64,000 bases of DNA from Amycolatopsis pithecellobii (GTDB taxonomy: Bacteria > Actinomycetota > Actinomycetes > Mycobacteriales > Pseudonocardiaceae). The translations under genes and the position numbers were made by a program. The stretch covers positions 1-64,000 of the forward strand of contig NZ_WMBA01000009.1 in assembly GCF_009707865.1 (NCBI RefSeq). Reading direction: 5' to 3'. The notes beneath the pieces are model-generated. The model was not told where the DNA came from and did not search any database. It saw only the letters and a program-made list of their open reading frames with translations. How positions within the stretch are numbered: position 1 is the stretch's first letter; each line of letters starts with the position of its first letter. This document shows positions 49,750-58,742 of the stretch, one piece after another.

Positions 49750-51009
49750 ATGAATCGCACTGAGCTGCAGCTGATGTTCAGAACGCTCCCGTTCCTGGAC
49801 GCACACGCTGACGAGGCCTCAGGCTTGGTGCAAGTACGAGCGAGTCCTGAACAAAGATTTCTTATCTGGCACCCGCGCTGGATTGAAGCCGTTTTCGGCA
49901 ATGATCAGAGATTCCGCCACCCTGGCAGTCGTTCCTTCCGGCCGCTACTCGGCCAGCGTTCCTTGCTGTGGCAAGAAGATTCACGGCATGCCGCTTACCG
50001 TCGCGTACTGGGTGCTCCGCTGCGAGGGCGCCAACTGGAGAGTTATCGCGGCATCATCGCTGATGCAACCAACGCGGCGATCGACGCCTTGCCCGTCGGA
50101 ACTGAATTCTCCGTGGCGGATTGGACCCGTGAACTAACGCTGCGGATCATGGCAACGATCACCCTTGGCCGCGCTGACGCCGACATCGTCGGGCCGTACG
50201 GCCAGTGGATCCAGCACGCCCTCGGCTCACGGACACGCATGCTGATCCACCGCTCGCTGCGTGGAGGGCTGCCCACGCCGGATGCGCGGCTCGAGGAACT
50301 CCTGATTCACCGGGCGCGGTCGATCGCAACGGAGAACGAAGACGCCCTCTCCACCCATCTGCTGGGAAGCGCCGAGTTCGCTGACCTGGATGACGGCGAA
50401 CTGAAGGATCAACTGGTCTCACTCCTGTTCGCCGGCCACGAAACCTCTGCATCTGCTCTGGCGTGGACGCTGTATTGGCTACATCGCTACGGCACCATTC
50501 GGGAACGCGTGCAGGACGACCTGGACCGTACCAACGACGACGGCTTCACTGCCGGCGAAATGCCATTCCTCCAGGCCGTCATATCCGAATCACTACGCCT
50601 CACACCTCCAGTCCCCGAGGCCGGAAAGAGGATGCTGACGACAGCGTGCACCCTCGGCGGACGCCGTTTTGCCCCTCGCGCCATGCTCACTCCGAATATC
50701 TATGCGGCGCACCGCAGGCATGCGTCGTTTCCCCATGCGCGGACCTTCGATCCGGATCGCTTCTACGATCCCGTTCGTCGAGCGGTCCGGCGTCTGCCGT
50801 CTCATCAATTTTTCCCTTTTGGCGGCGGAAAACGATACTGCCTCGGGAGTCAACTCGCCATGACGGAAGTTCGGATGATCACCGTGGCATTACTGCGGCG
50901 GTGCAGTTTCCGGGTCGTCAATCCCCGGGCCGGCCGCGCACACCTACGTGGCCATACCGTGGCGCCCTCACCACGGCTGCGGATGAAGGTAGTCGTCAAC
51001 CGACACTGA
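49750..51009 (+). CDS. Cytochrome P450
   Basis: A 419-residue P450. ATG 49750 with AAGGGG 7 nt upstream is preferred; a TTG at 49660 overlapping the previous stop is also in frame. It has the I-helix motif LLFAGHETSASALAW, ExxR in VISESLRLTPPVPEAGKR, the PERF-like region TFDPDRFYDP and the heme Cys364 in FPFGGGKRYCLGSQLAM. The AGHET and FGGGxRxCxG forms resemble CYP families common in secondary metabolism. No ferredoxin gene is adjacent. Its place behind the membrane protein, with a UbiA gene at the other end of the module, suggests oxidation of a prenylated product. Confidence 0.94.
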   Translation: MNRTELQLMFRTLPFLDAHADEASGLVQVRASPEQRFLIWHPRWIEAVFGNDQRFRHPGSRSFRPLLGQRSLLWQEDSRHAAYRRVLGAPLRGRQLESYRGIIADATNAAIDALPVGTEFSVADWTRELTLRIMATITLGRADADIVGPYGQWIQHALGSRTRMLIHRSLRGGLPTPDARLEELLIHRARSIATENEDALSTHLLGSAEFADLDDGELKDQLVSLLFAGHETSASALAWTLYWLHRYGTIRERVQDDLDRTNDDGFTAGEMPFLQAVISESLRLTPPVPEAGKRMLTTACTLGGRRFAPRAMLTPNIYAAHRRHASFPHARTFDPDRFYDPVRRAVRRLPSHQFFPFGGGKRYCLGSQLAMTEVRMITVALLRRCSFRVVNPRAGRAHLRGHTVAPSPRLRMKVVVNRH

Positions 51010-51030
51010 ACGTCAGGATTTACTCGCGAG

Positions 51031-51207
51031 CTACACGCCGAGCGGGAATGAGCGGCCGAGTGACGCCTGCATCCCGACGGTCGGCTTCGTCTGGAGGTCC
51101 TTGAACCACGCCGGATCGTGGTCAGCGCCGCCCTTCGAGGCGACGACGAAGTCCTCACCGAAGGCGCTGTAGATCAGGCGGGTGCGACTTGGCTTAGCCA
51201 CGGCCAT
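51031..51207 (-). pseudogene. Fragment of a Ddn-like F420-dependent nitroreductase/quinone reductase
   Basis: On the minus strand from about 51207 the reading RLIYSAFGEDFVVASKGGADHDPAWFKDLQTKPTVGMQ matches the middle of the deazaflavin-dependent reductase family (P-x-V-x-V-A-S-K-G-G-A ... HPAWYxNL). Only about 45 residues are recognisable; the N-terminal and C-terminal thirds are absent and the frame ends in unrelated SLGRSFPLGV. It is a remnant between the P450 and VOC genes. Confidence 0.65.
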
Positions 51208-51226
51208 CACGCCGCTCCTGTCCGCA

Positions 51227-51664
51227 TTAGCCGAGCTTCTCGGCCAGGGCCACCATGATGCCCTCGGGGCCGCGGACGTAGCAGAGCCGGTAGCCGCCCT
51301 CGTACTGCACCACCTCGCCCAGGAGGTCGGCACCTTGCGCGCGCAGCCGGCCCAGGACGGCCTCCACGTCGTCGACGGCGAACATGATGCGGCGGAGGCC
51401 GGGGGTGTTGATCGGAGCGTTCGGCTCAGCGGCGGGCGCCGCAGGCGAGTGGAACTTCATCAGCTCCAGCCGCCCGTGGCCGTCCGGGGTCCGCACCACC
51501 GCCAGCTCGCACCGGACGTCTTCGAGCCCGACGAGGCGGTCCACGTCCGGCCCCCCGACCTGCGCCTCCCCTTCGAGCTCCAGGCCGAGGTCGAGGAAGA
51601 ACGCGACAGCAGCTCCGAGATCCTCGACAACGACCCCGACGTTGTCCATCCGCTGGATGGTCAT
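51227..51664 (-). CDS. VOC-family protein (glyoxalase/bleomycin resistance fold)
   Basis: A protein of about 145 residues starting at ATG 51664 behind GGGAGGG. It has two beta-alpha-beta modules: MDNVGVVVEDLGAAVAFFLDLGLELEGE and LRRIMFAVDDVEAVLGRLRAQGADLLGEVVQYEGGYRLCYVRGPEGIMVALAEKL. The C-terminal Glu ligand (GIMVALAEKLG) is conserved but the first position is Asn in DNVGVVV where metalloenzymes usually have His. It is likely a small-molecule-binding or lyase-type member; function open. Confidence 0.88.
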   Translation of the reverse strand: MTIQRMDNVGVVVEDLGAAVAFFLDLGLELEGEAQVGGPDVDRLVGLEDVRCELAVVRTPDGHGRLELMKFHSPAAPAAEPNAPINTPGLRRIMFAVDDVEAVLGRLRAQGADLLGEVVQYEGGYRLCYVRGPEGIMVALAEKLG

Positions 51665-51767
51665 GATGCCCTCCCACACCTCGCGGTCCCTCGTGGCCGC
51701 TCGTGCTCTGGGACGGAGCCGATGCCACGTTCTCGACGTCGGCACCCTAGCCGGAGCACCTGCGGCG

Positions 51768-52721
51768 TCACGGGTTGAAGTACGGGTCCTTCGCCATCCG
51801 GGCGTAGGCCGTGAGTGAAGCCGCCGACGAGTTGATCTGCCAGTGCCGTTCTTTGTCGACGTCGAACCACACGACGGCCTTGATCAGCGGGAAATCGCTC
51901 TTCAAGGTGGGCACGACGTCGTCGATCCACTGTGCCTTGTCGCCGCCCACCTCGTCGGACGCCATCTCGCCGATGATGACCGGCTTGCCCACAACGGCGA
52001 GTTTCGCGTAGATCCCCGCGAAGACCTCGCGAAAACTCTGCCACTCGAAATCCTCGTCGGACGTTCCCCAGTTGTAGCCGTCGATCCCCGTCCAGTCGAC
52101 GTATTCGTCGCCCGGGTAGTAGGCCATCGCCGGCGGGGCGTCCGGGCTGTCGGTGTTGTTCGGGCACCAGGTCCAGACCACGTTCGTCGCACCGCGTGCC
52201 ACGAAGATGTCGTGGATGTGGCGGTAGGCGGCGACGTACTTGTCCGGCACGTGCCCGCCCCAGCCTTCCGCCTCGTTCATTTCCGCGGCGAAATCGAGGA
52301 AGAACTTCTGCCCCAATGCTTTCGCACCCTCCGCCCGCGCCTCGATCGTCTGGTCGAGTTTCCCGTTGATGATGTCGTCGAAGGACACGTCGAACGGTTC
52401 CCAGTTGATCAACGGCGTGCGCCCGTCAGCAAAATCCGCCAGCGTGACCGGGTCTGCGGCCCAGTCGTCCGACCAGCCGTGATACGTCAGGTGGATCGCG
52501 GGCTTCCGGCCGTCCCGCGCGTCAGTCTCCTCCACTGTGCCGGCGCCGTAGTAGTGCCCGAGCAGCGCGCCGTGCGCCGGAAGCAGGATGTTGCGCTCCT
52601 GCGCGGAAGTCGGGACACCGGGCAGGGCGGACGGACGATCCGGGGCACCGCCGACCGAACAAGCGACGGTGGATGACAACAGCAACGCGACGATTCCCGC
52701 GACACCGCAGATTTTGCTCAT
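51768..52721 (-). CDS. GH26-like glycoside hydrolase lipoprotein
   Basis: A protein of about 317 residues starting at ATG 52721. The signal peptide ends in the lipobox STVAC at Cys21, so it is predicted to be surface-anchored. The TIM-barrel part has candidate catalytic acids Glu147 in FLDFAAEMNEAEGWGG and Glu252 in KPVIIGEMASDE, with VVWTWCPNN and WTGIDGYNWGT between, in the order seen in GH26 beta-mannanase-like enzymes. The family cleaves mannans or mixed-linkage glucans. It has no partner genes here, so a role in plant polysaccharide use is inferred only from family. Confidence 0.85.
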   Translation of the reverse strand: MSKICGVAGIVALLLSSTVACSVGGAPDRPSALPGVPTSAQERNILLPAHGALLGHYYGAGTVEETDARDGRKPAIHLTYHGWSDDWAADPVTLADFADGRTPLINWEPFDVSFDDIINGKLDQTIEARAEGAKALGQKFFLDFAAEMNEAEGWGGHVPDKYVAAYRHIHDIFVARGATNVVWTWCPNNTDSPDAPPAMAYYPGDEYVDWTGIDGYNWGTSDEDFEWQSFREVFAGIYAKLAVVGKPVIIGEMASDEVGGDKAQWIDDVVPTLKSDFPLIKAVVWFDVDKERHWQINSSAASLTAYARMAKDPYFNP

Positions 52722-52906
52722 CCTGCGCAGCTCCTCCGGACCGCTCTGACTGGCACAAAAGAGGCGCAGTACTTCACTTGGGGCATTGCGGATTCTATCT
52801 CGGCGCGCCGTACCCACCCGGGAACGAGGTGTGTGCGGACGCGGGAAACTGCCCGGACACCCGCTCTTCGCCCGAAAAGCGCTCAACCGGCGAGCTCAGC
52901 CACGCG

Positions 52907-53345
52907 TTACTCGTGGTCGGTGACGGCCGCCATGAAGGACGCGACGCGGGGACCGGGCGGGTCTGAGGAGCAACGGTGCCTGTAGATCCCCAGGGGCGGG
53001 ACGAGGCGCACGCGCCGGGATCGGCGCCCACCTCGATCAGGACATTGAGCAGGGTCCCGCCGTCGGCCCGTGAAGGACCCGGTTCCGGTTGCCCGAACGC
53101 GGATGTGATCGGGGTCGTACCTCGGCGTATCGTCCTCGCGAGCGGGCAACCGCAAAGCGGCGGGAGCCAGGTCGGCGAGCGCCATGACCGGGCGGGACGC
53201 CAGCGGGTGCTCCTTCGAAATCGCGACCAGCAAAGGCTCGGACCAGGCACGCATGCCCCGGATTCCGTCCGGGGTGACGGCGCCGTGCACGGGTGCCAGG
53301 TCCACGGGTGCGCTTAAGACGGGGCCAGCTTGGATCAGTGCCGGG
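52907..53345 (-). pseudogene. LysR-type regulator, C-terminal remnant with frameshifts
   Basis: The minus strand reads IQAGPVLSAPVDLAPVHG, RGMRAWSEPLLVAISKEHPLASRPVMALADLAPAALRLPAREDDTPRYDPDHIR, which is the substrate-binding domain of a LysR-type regulator. It then passes into another frame (GGTLLNVLIEVGADPGA) and back (YRHRCSSDPPGPRVASFMAAVTDHE, the usual LysR ending, at 52907). The N-terminal HTH is missing where the divergent SDR gene begins. At least two frameshifts and the truncation make it a pseudogene. Confidence 0.72.
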
Positions 53346-53372
53346 ACGTCGGAGCAGACGGAGGTGCTGAGT

Positions 53373-54311
53373 ATGAGGATCCGCCGCCCGCAGTGGACTG
53401 AGGCCGATATCGGCGACCAGACAGGCCGCACGGCCGTCATCACCGGAGCCAACAGCGGAATCGGTTACGCGGTCAGCCGCATGCTCGCTCGTCACGGTGC
53501 CACGGTTGTCCTCGCCTGTCGGGATGGCAGCAAGGCTGCTGAAGCCGCGGCCCGCCTCCACACCTACGCACCGCAGTCCTCGATCCACACCGTTTCCCTG
53601 GACCTGGCCTCGACACGTTCCATCCGCACGGCCGCCACGCGATTGAAGGCCGAGTACCCGCGCATTGACCTGCTCATCCACAACGCCGGCTGTATGCGGC
53701 TTCAGCACGAACTGACTGAAGATGGCTTCGAGCGGACTCTGGCGACCAACTGTCTCGGCCCCTTTCTGCTCACTCATCTGATGCTTGATCACATCAGCAA
53801 CGTTCCAGGTTCGCGGGTCGTCACCGTCACCAGCAGCGCGCACCGCTTTGTCACCATCGATTTCGATGATCTCCATGGCCACAACGGCTATCATCCGCTA
53901 CGTGCTTATGCTCGGTCGAAGCTCGCAATTCTGCTAACCGCCTATCAATTACAACGCCGCTTGTGGGCCGCCGGCGCACCCACACTGGCGGTCGCTGCCC
54001 ACCCCGGCAACTGCCGCACCGCCTTCGGCGACGAGCTGCACCCCCTCATCAGGGGCATCGCAAGTCCCCGCCTGGGCTGGCTTGGCTTGTTCCAGGCCGC
54101 GGACCTGGGCGCCCTCGCCGTCCTGCGCGCGGCCCTCGATCCCACGGCCTGCGGCGGCGACTACTACGGTCCTGCTGGTCTCATGCAGTTCATCGGCCAC
54201 CCCGAGCGTTTACGTTCTTCTGCCGCGTCCTATGACCTCCACGCACAGCACCGACTGTGGGAAGAGGCCGAGCGTTTGACGGGCGCACGCTACCCCCGTA
54301 TCAAGGCGTGA
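53373..54311 (+). CDS. SDR-family oxidoreductase (retinol dehydrogenase/protochlorophyllide reductase-like)
   Basis: A protein of about 312 residues starting at ATG 53373 with GGAGG 8 nt upstream. It has TAVITGANSGIGYAVSRMLARHG, HNAG in LLIHNAGCMRL, TSSAHRF and catalytic Tyr and Lys in RAYARSKLAILLTAYQLQRRL near residue 175. The C-terminal part is long, as in retinol-dehydrogenase-type SDRs. Its promoter replaces the 5' end of the broken lysR gene. Substrate unknown. Confidence 0.92.
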   Translation: MRIRRPQWTEADIGDQTGRTAVITGANSGIGYAVSRMLARHGATVVLACRDGSKAAEAAARLHTYAPQSSIHTVSLDLASTRSIRTAATRLKAEYPRIDLLIHNAGCMRLQHELTEDGFERTLATNCLGPFLLTHLMLDHISNVPGSRVVTVTSSAHRFVTIDFDDLHGHNGYHPLRAYARSKLAILLTAYQLQRRLWAAGAPTLAVAAHPGNCRTAFGDELHPLIRGIASPRLGWLGLFQAADLGALAVLRAALDPTACGGDYYGPAGLMQFIGHPERLRSSAASYDLHAQHRLWEEAERLTGARYPRIKA

Positions 54312-54472
54312 CTGCGTGCCGCCAGAAGGCAAGCGCCGTCCGCGAGCCGCGCAAATAACCGCCGCTGGCAGCCGCGACCTCCGATCTGTCCGCTGCGGTG
54401 GAATCGCTCTACAATCGCTGGGTGATCTTGCCACTACGGCAATCGGGCGAACCTGACGGAGGTGTTCCCACC

Positions 54473-55282
54473 GTGGCGTCACCTGCTGCACCGGGCCGGA
54501 GCGGCTTGGACGCTAGCGTGATCGCGCGGGCCAACCACGTATGGCTGACAGGACTGCGCGATCAACCAGAAGTCGCCGTGGACTTCGCCGACAACGTCGC
54601 TCTGGTGGCTCCGCATATACCTCACCTGATCCGCACCCAGCGCCACATGCTCGGCCGCATGGTTCGCTACCTCGTCGGGCAAGGTATTCGCCAGTTCCTC
54701 GACCTCGGTTCTGGACTTCCTACGGGAAATCACGTGCATCAGGTCGCGCAGGCTGTGGACCCGAACTGCCGCGTCGTCTATGTCGACAACGAGCCAGGAC
54801 TGGCCAAAGATGGTCAAAAACTAGTCGCCGGCAACGATCGCGTGGGTTATCTGTGTCTCGATATACGCCGCGTTGACAGCGTGCTGGGCGATCGCGAGAC
54901 CCATCGCCTCATCGACTTCGATCAGCCGGTCGCCGTGCTGCTGATCGCGACCCTGCTCCACATCCCTGACGAGGACGACCCGAACCAATTGGTCTCCCGC
55001 TACGTCAACGCTGTCCCATCGGGCAGTTACCTCGGCATCTCGCATTTCGACGACAGCCCCGCAATCCAAGCCGGCTACACCATGTTCGAGCGAATGCGAC
55101 TGGGCGAAAGGCCGCAACCCTACCTACGAGGACCCGATCGCCAGAAAGCGCTCTTCGAGGGCCTCGACCTGATTGAGCCCGGAATTGTGCCGCTTCCCTT
55201 GTGGCGGCCGAACCCCGACGACGTCACCGATCGCAATCCTGATCGCGCTCATGCTTACGCGGGACTCGGCCGCAAACGATGA
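54473..55282 (+). CDS. SAM-dependent methyltransferase, DUF574 (Methyltransf_19) family
   Basis: A protein of about 269 residues starting at GTG 54473, with GGAGG 8 nt upstream; the frame opens 25 codons earlier. It follows the family order: ANHVWLTGLRDQPEVAVDFAD (usually YDYLLGGKxNFxVDR), GIRQFLDLGSGLPTGNHVHQVAQAV (SAM motif I), VVYVDNEPGLAKDG, LIDFDQPVAVLLIATLLHIPDEDDP and SYLGISHFDD. The normal DYxLGGK motif is weak, so this copy may be diverged. Such proteins are abundant in streptomycetes and relatives, often near HTH regulators; their substrates are unknown. Confidence 0.9.
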   Translation: MASPAAPGRSGLDASVIARANHVWLTGLRDQPEVAVDFADNVALVAPHIPHLIRTQRHMLGRMVRYLVGQGIRQFLDLGSGLPTGNHVHQVAQAVDPNCRVVYVDNEPGLAKDGQKLVAGNDRVGYLCLDIRRVDSVLGDRETHRLIDFDQPVAVLLIATLLHIPDEDDPNQLVSRYVNAVPSGSYLGISHFDDSPAIQAGYTMFERMRLGERPQPYLRGPDRQKALFEGLDLIEPGIVPLPLWRPNPDDVTDRNPDRAHAYAGLGRKR

Positions 55283-55299
55283 CCGTCGGAAGCCGCCAG

Positions 55300-55745
55300 C
55301 GCGCGTCAGGAAGAATACCCATCCCGACGGGGAGATCTTCCGCTCCTTCCCTTGTGCGGGCACGATAAACGCCGGCCAGATCCTCGCCGAATGGGGCGAT
55401 GCCCGTGAGGTCTTCGACCGCCCGGACGCGATTGCCGCACTGGCCGGGACCACCCCAGTCACCAAGGCATCCGGCAAACACCGCAGCGTGTCCTTTCGCT
55501 GGGCCTGCAACAAACGCCTCCGCGTCGCGATCACGACCTTCGCCGCGAACTCCCGCTTCTCCAGCCCCTGGGCCGCAGACATCTACAACCGCGCCCGCGC
55601 CAGCGGAAGGACCACCCCCACGCCACTCGTATCCTGGCGCGAGCCTGGGTTCGGATCATGTGGCGCTGCTGGCAGAGCGGCACACCCTACAGGCCCGCCC
55701 TGCACGGCGGCGCCAACACAACCCCAATCAGCAGGTCGCCGCCTG
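55300..55745 (+). pseudogene. IS110-family transposase remnant (C-terminal domain)
   Basis: HPDGEIFRSFPCAGTINAGQILAEWGDAREVFDRPDAIAALAGTTPVTKASGKHRSVSFRWACNKRLRVAITTFA is the Transposase_20 domain of IS110/IS116/IS902 elements. A one-base shift near 55607 moves the end into another frame (KDHPHATRILARAWVRIMWRCWQSGTPYRPALHGG), the normal C-terminus. The N-terminal DEDD catalytic domain is missing. This is a dead insertion sequence fragment; no terminal repeats are expected for this family. Confidence 0.88.
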
Positions 55746-55775
55746 ATTCTGAGCTAGACGTCGACACAAGGGGTG

Positions 55776-56717
55776 TCATCGGACACGCACCGCCGCCCAC
55801 GACCCCAGCCCGACGGCGGCCACCAGCACCGCGAACGCGCCCAGCGTCGCCGCGTCCGGGTGCACGATCGACTGCGCCCGAAGCGCCTGCCAGGTGACCA
55901 GCGCGGTCAGCCCCGCGTACCCGGCCGCGCCGACCAGGACGAGCCGCGTGCGGACGACGCCGTCGCGCAGCCGGGCGAAGCGCGGGGCCAGCGCCGTCAG
56001 CGCGAGGGCCAGCAACGGCAGCAGCTGCAGCGCGTGCATCCCGACGAAGTGCGGGATGCGCAGGTCGCCGGCGACCGTGCTCCAGCCGAGGATCGGCAGG
56101 CCGGGACCGCCGTCGGCGAGCCCGACGGTGTGCGCGCCGACCATGTCCCGGGTGCCGCCCATCTCCCACTGCGCGAGCTGCTGCGCGGTCGGGCTCGTCA
56201 TCAGTGTGCCCAGCGAGAGCCCCGCCAGCGACAGGACGGCGCCGGCGCGCACGGCCCAGAAGCTCGCCCGGTCCTCGATCTTCGTGAACATCACCAGCAC
56301 GGTCAGCACCAGCGTCGCGCCGAACAGGCCGATGACCATCTTGGCCATGACGTCGTAGATCGCGGCGTCCGCCCGCGTCGCGTTGTTGAAGTGGCTGGCG
56401 CGCCCGCGCGCCGCCTGAAACACGAGCAGGACGTACTCGGCGGCGAAGACGAGCACCAGGAAGTTGGTCAGCCAGCTCGCCGTGCGCCGGAACCTCGGCA
56501 GCAGCGAGACGAGCCAGCTCCAGGTGGCGAAGTAAAGCGCGCCGGAGACGGCGAACTTGAACGGCTTCGCCCAGATCGGGGCGCCGGCCAGGGTCCGCTG
56601 GTCGACGAGCAGCGCCGCGACGCACAGCACCGCCACTACCCCCAGGGTGGCGGCCGCCAGCGCGGACGGCCGGTGCCACCCGCGCGTTCTGCTCCCGACG
56701 TCGGCAAGGATGGTCAT
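55776..56717 (-). CDS. Multi-pass membrane protein of unknown function
   Basis: This 313-residue protein starts at ATG 56717 behind AGGAGAGG. About eight hydrophobic helices are visible (ALAAATLGVVAVLCVAALLV, FAVSGALYFATWSWLVSLL, WLTNFLVLVFAAEYVLLVFQ, MVIGLFGATLVLTVLVMFT, AGAVLSLAGLSLGTLM, HALQLLPLLALALTAL, VLVGAAGYAGLTALVTW, GAFAVLVAAVGLGSW). RIPHFVGMHALQLLP contains two conserved-looking His residues that might bind metal or heme. It is divergent from a MerR regulator with which it shares a promoter, so it is likely the regulated gene. Confidence 0.88.
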   Translation of the reverse strand: MTILADVGSRTRGWHRPSALAAATLGVVAVLCVAALLVDQRTLAGAPIWAKPFKFAVSGALYFATWSWLVSLLPRFRRTASWLTNFLVLVFAAEYVLLVFQAARGRASHFNNATRADAAIYDVMAKMVIGLFGATLVLTVLVMFTKIEDRASFWAVRAGAVLSLAGLSLGTLMTSPTAQQLAQWEMGGTRDMVGAHTVGLADGGPGLPILGWSTVAGDLRIPHFVGMHALQLLPLLALALTALAPRFARLRDGVVRTRLVLVGAAGYAGLTALVTWQALRAQSIVHPDAATLGAFAVLVAAVGLGSWAAVRVR

Positions 56718-56738
56718 GGTTCCTCTCCTAATAGATAG

Positions 56739-56756
56739 TCATACTCTCCGTTATGA
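56739..56756. promoter_or_regulatory. MerR-type dyad in the divergent promoter
   Basis: TCATA (56739-56743) and TATGA (56752-56756) form an inverted repeat with an 8-nt centre, in an AT-rich 110-nt divergent region between the membrane protein (start 56717) and the MerR gene. ATAGT (56735-56739) and ACTAT make a wider outer repeat. MerR binding is inferred from location. Confidence 0.5.
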
Positions 56757-56831
56757 GAAGTTAAACTATCCATACTGAGAATTCTTTCAGGGTTGTTCCC
56801 GAGGTCGACCCTGGGATCGGAGCGGATGCGC

Positions 56832-57470
56832 ATGCGGATGGCCGAACTGAGCGCCGAGTCGGGAGTGCCGGTGGCGACCGTCAAGTACTACCTGCGCGAA
56901 GGCCTGCTCCCGCCCGGCGAGCGCACGAGCCCCAACCAGGCCCGGTACTCCGCGTCGCACGTCCAGCGGCTCCGGCTGGTCAAAGCGCTCACCGAGGTCG
57001 GTGGGCTGTCGCTCGCGTCGGTCGGCGCGGTCCTCGAGGCCGTCGACGGCGACGCCACCCCGCACGAGACGATAGGCGTCGTCCAGGAGGAGCTGGCCGG
57101 CCCGCCGCCGAAGGTGTCCGACGAAGCCGCCGAGTGGGCGACCGGGCTCCTCCAGGACCTCGCCCACCGGCACGGCTGGAAGTGGCACGGGGCGGAGAAC
57201 CGGGCGGTCGCCAACCTGATCGCCGCCCTCGCGACGGCGAAGGAGCTCGGGCACGAGCAGCTTGCCGAACGCCTGGACGAGTACGTCGCGCTGGCGCTGC
57301 GCGTGGCGAAGCTGGACGTCGAGGTCGTCACTGGCCTGACGTCGTTCGACAAGATCATCGAGGCCGGCCTGGTCGTCACGGTCCTGGGCGACCGGATCTT
57401 CACGGGCCTGCGCCACCTCGCGCAGGAGTACGTGTCCTTCGAGGTGCTGAACCGGGCGCCCGGCGACTAG
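56832..57470 (+). CDS. MerR-family transcriptional regulator
   Basis: A protein of about 212 residues. ATG 56826, 56832 and 56838 are all possible; 56832 is 9 nt after GGAG. The N-terminal HTH reads MAELSAESGVPVATVKYYLREGLLPPGERTSPNQARYSASHVQRLRLVKAL. The C-terminal effector domain (EEAAEWATGLLQDL-like helix, RAVANLIAALATAKELGH, LDEYVALALRVAKLDVEVV) has no Cys cluster, so it is not a metal or SoxR-type sensor. It controls the divergent membrane protein. The stop TAG lies close to the IS701-like remnant. Confidence 0.92.
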   Translation: MRMAELSAESGVPVATVKYYLREGLLPPGERTSPNQARYSASHVQRLRLVKALTEVGGLSLASVGAVLEAVDGDATPHETIGVVQEELAGPPPKVSDEAAEWATGLLQDLAHRHGWKWHGAENRAVANLIAALATAKELGHEQLAERLDEYVALALRVAKLDVEVVTGLTSFDKIIEAGLVVTVLGDRIFTGLRHLAQEYVSFEVLNRAPGD

Positions 57471-57560
57471 TACGGCAGCAGCACTTGGGTGATCTTGGCT
57501 GGTCAGGGGCTTGGTTGCCCCCGCTGGTCATGAGGGCAGCCGCCTCAAGATCCTCTTGTT

Positions 57561-58737
57561 GTGACGCAAGAGATCGGTGAGGCGGCTGCGGCTGCCATGG
57601 TCGAGGGTGAGCGGGCGGTGGCGAACCTGGGCGTGCTGCACGGCCGGCTGCGGCCCTGGTTCGCGCGGGTGGAGCCGTTTGGGCCGGCCAGGAAGTACTT
57701 GACCGGGTTGATGAGTGATCGGCCGCGGAAGAACGGGTGGACCATTGCCGAGCACGCGGGTGACCGCACCCCGGATCGGACGCAGCGGCTGCTCAACCAC
57801 GCGGTCTGGGACCACGATCAGGCTCAGGGTGTGATCCGACGGTTCGTGGTTGAGCAACTCGGCTCGCAGCCGTTGCGGGTGGGGGCACTGGACGAGTCCG
57901 GCCAGGAGAAGCACGGCGACGCGACGGCCGGGGTCAAACGGCAGTACATGGGCTGCGCGGGCCGGGTCGCCAACGGGGTGAACACGGTCTATTGCTCGTA
58001 CGCGGCTCCGGGTGGGCACGCGCTGGTCGGTGCCCGCATCGATGTGCCGGAAGAGCAACTCGCCGACCCCGGGCACCGCACTGTGCTCGGCATCGGCGCA
58101 GGACATTCTCGCCGACGCTGCCGTGACCACGCATCTGACCGGCCGCAGGCACCGGCGGCGGTGGCAGGTCTGCTCGGTGACCGGCTCGAAAGGTGAACGT
58201 GCCTACGCCTGGGCCTGGCTGGCCACCACCAGTCCGCAGCATTTTCTGCCGATCCGCAAGCACCTGGTCACCGGCGAGCCGGCTTACCGCTCCTGCCCCG
58301 TCCCGTCCGGGCGGCCGGTCGCGTTGATGGCCCTGGTCCGGGTCGCGGGCCTGCGCTGGCCGATCGAGGAGGGTTTCGAGTTCGGCAAGGACCACTTCGG
58401 GCTCGACCATTCCCAGGTCCGGCTCTACACCGCGTTGCTGCGGCACATCGTTCTGACCCTGGCCGCACTCACGGTCTGCGCAGTCACCGCCGCCCAAGCC
58501 AAAACCCATGCGCCAGCACCGATCCTGCCCACCACACCCGACCAGAACCCTCCAGACGACATTGGCCTGATCGCGTTCACCGTCGCCGAAGTCAAACGCC
58601 TCTTCATCCTGGCCACCCGCCGCCTGCTACCCGAAACCCATCACCTGCACTGGACCTGGTGGCGCCGACGCCACCAAGCCCGCGCTCGCCGGTACCACCA
58701 CGTACTAGACCAGCCGACAGAAGCAATGACGACGTGA
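57561..58737 (+). pseudogene. IS701-family transposase with frameshift and internal deletion
   Basis: The 5' part from GTG 57561 has LHGRLRPWFARVEPFGPARKYLTGLMSDRPRKNGWTIAEHAGD and the first DDE Asp in VGALDESGQEKHGD. It breaks at about 58075-58095 after EEQLADPGHRTVLGI. The 3' part resumes with THLTGRRHRRRWQVCSVTGSKGERAYAWAWLA and ends with the DDE Glu region LRWPIEEGFEFGKDHFGLDHSQVRLYTA. The central stretch that should carry the second catalytic Asp (CGDE-type motif), roughly 70 residues, is missing. The element is therefore dead. Clear terminal repeats were not found. Confidence 0.88.
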
Positions 58738-58742
58738 TCGCA

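Noticed and set aside
57467-58708. CTAGTACG (57467-57474) and CGTACTAG (58701-58708) as IS701 terminal repeats
   Set aside because: Only 8 bp match, and the right copy lies inside the transposase coding end; chance or weak similarity is as likely.
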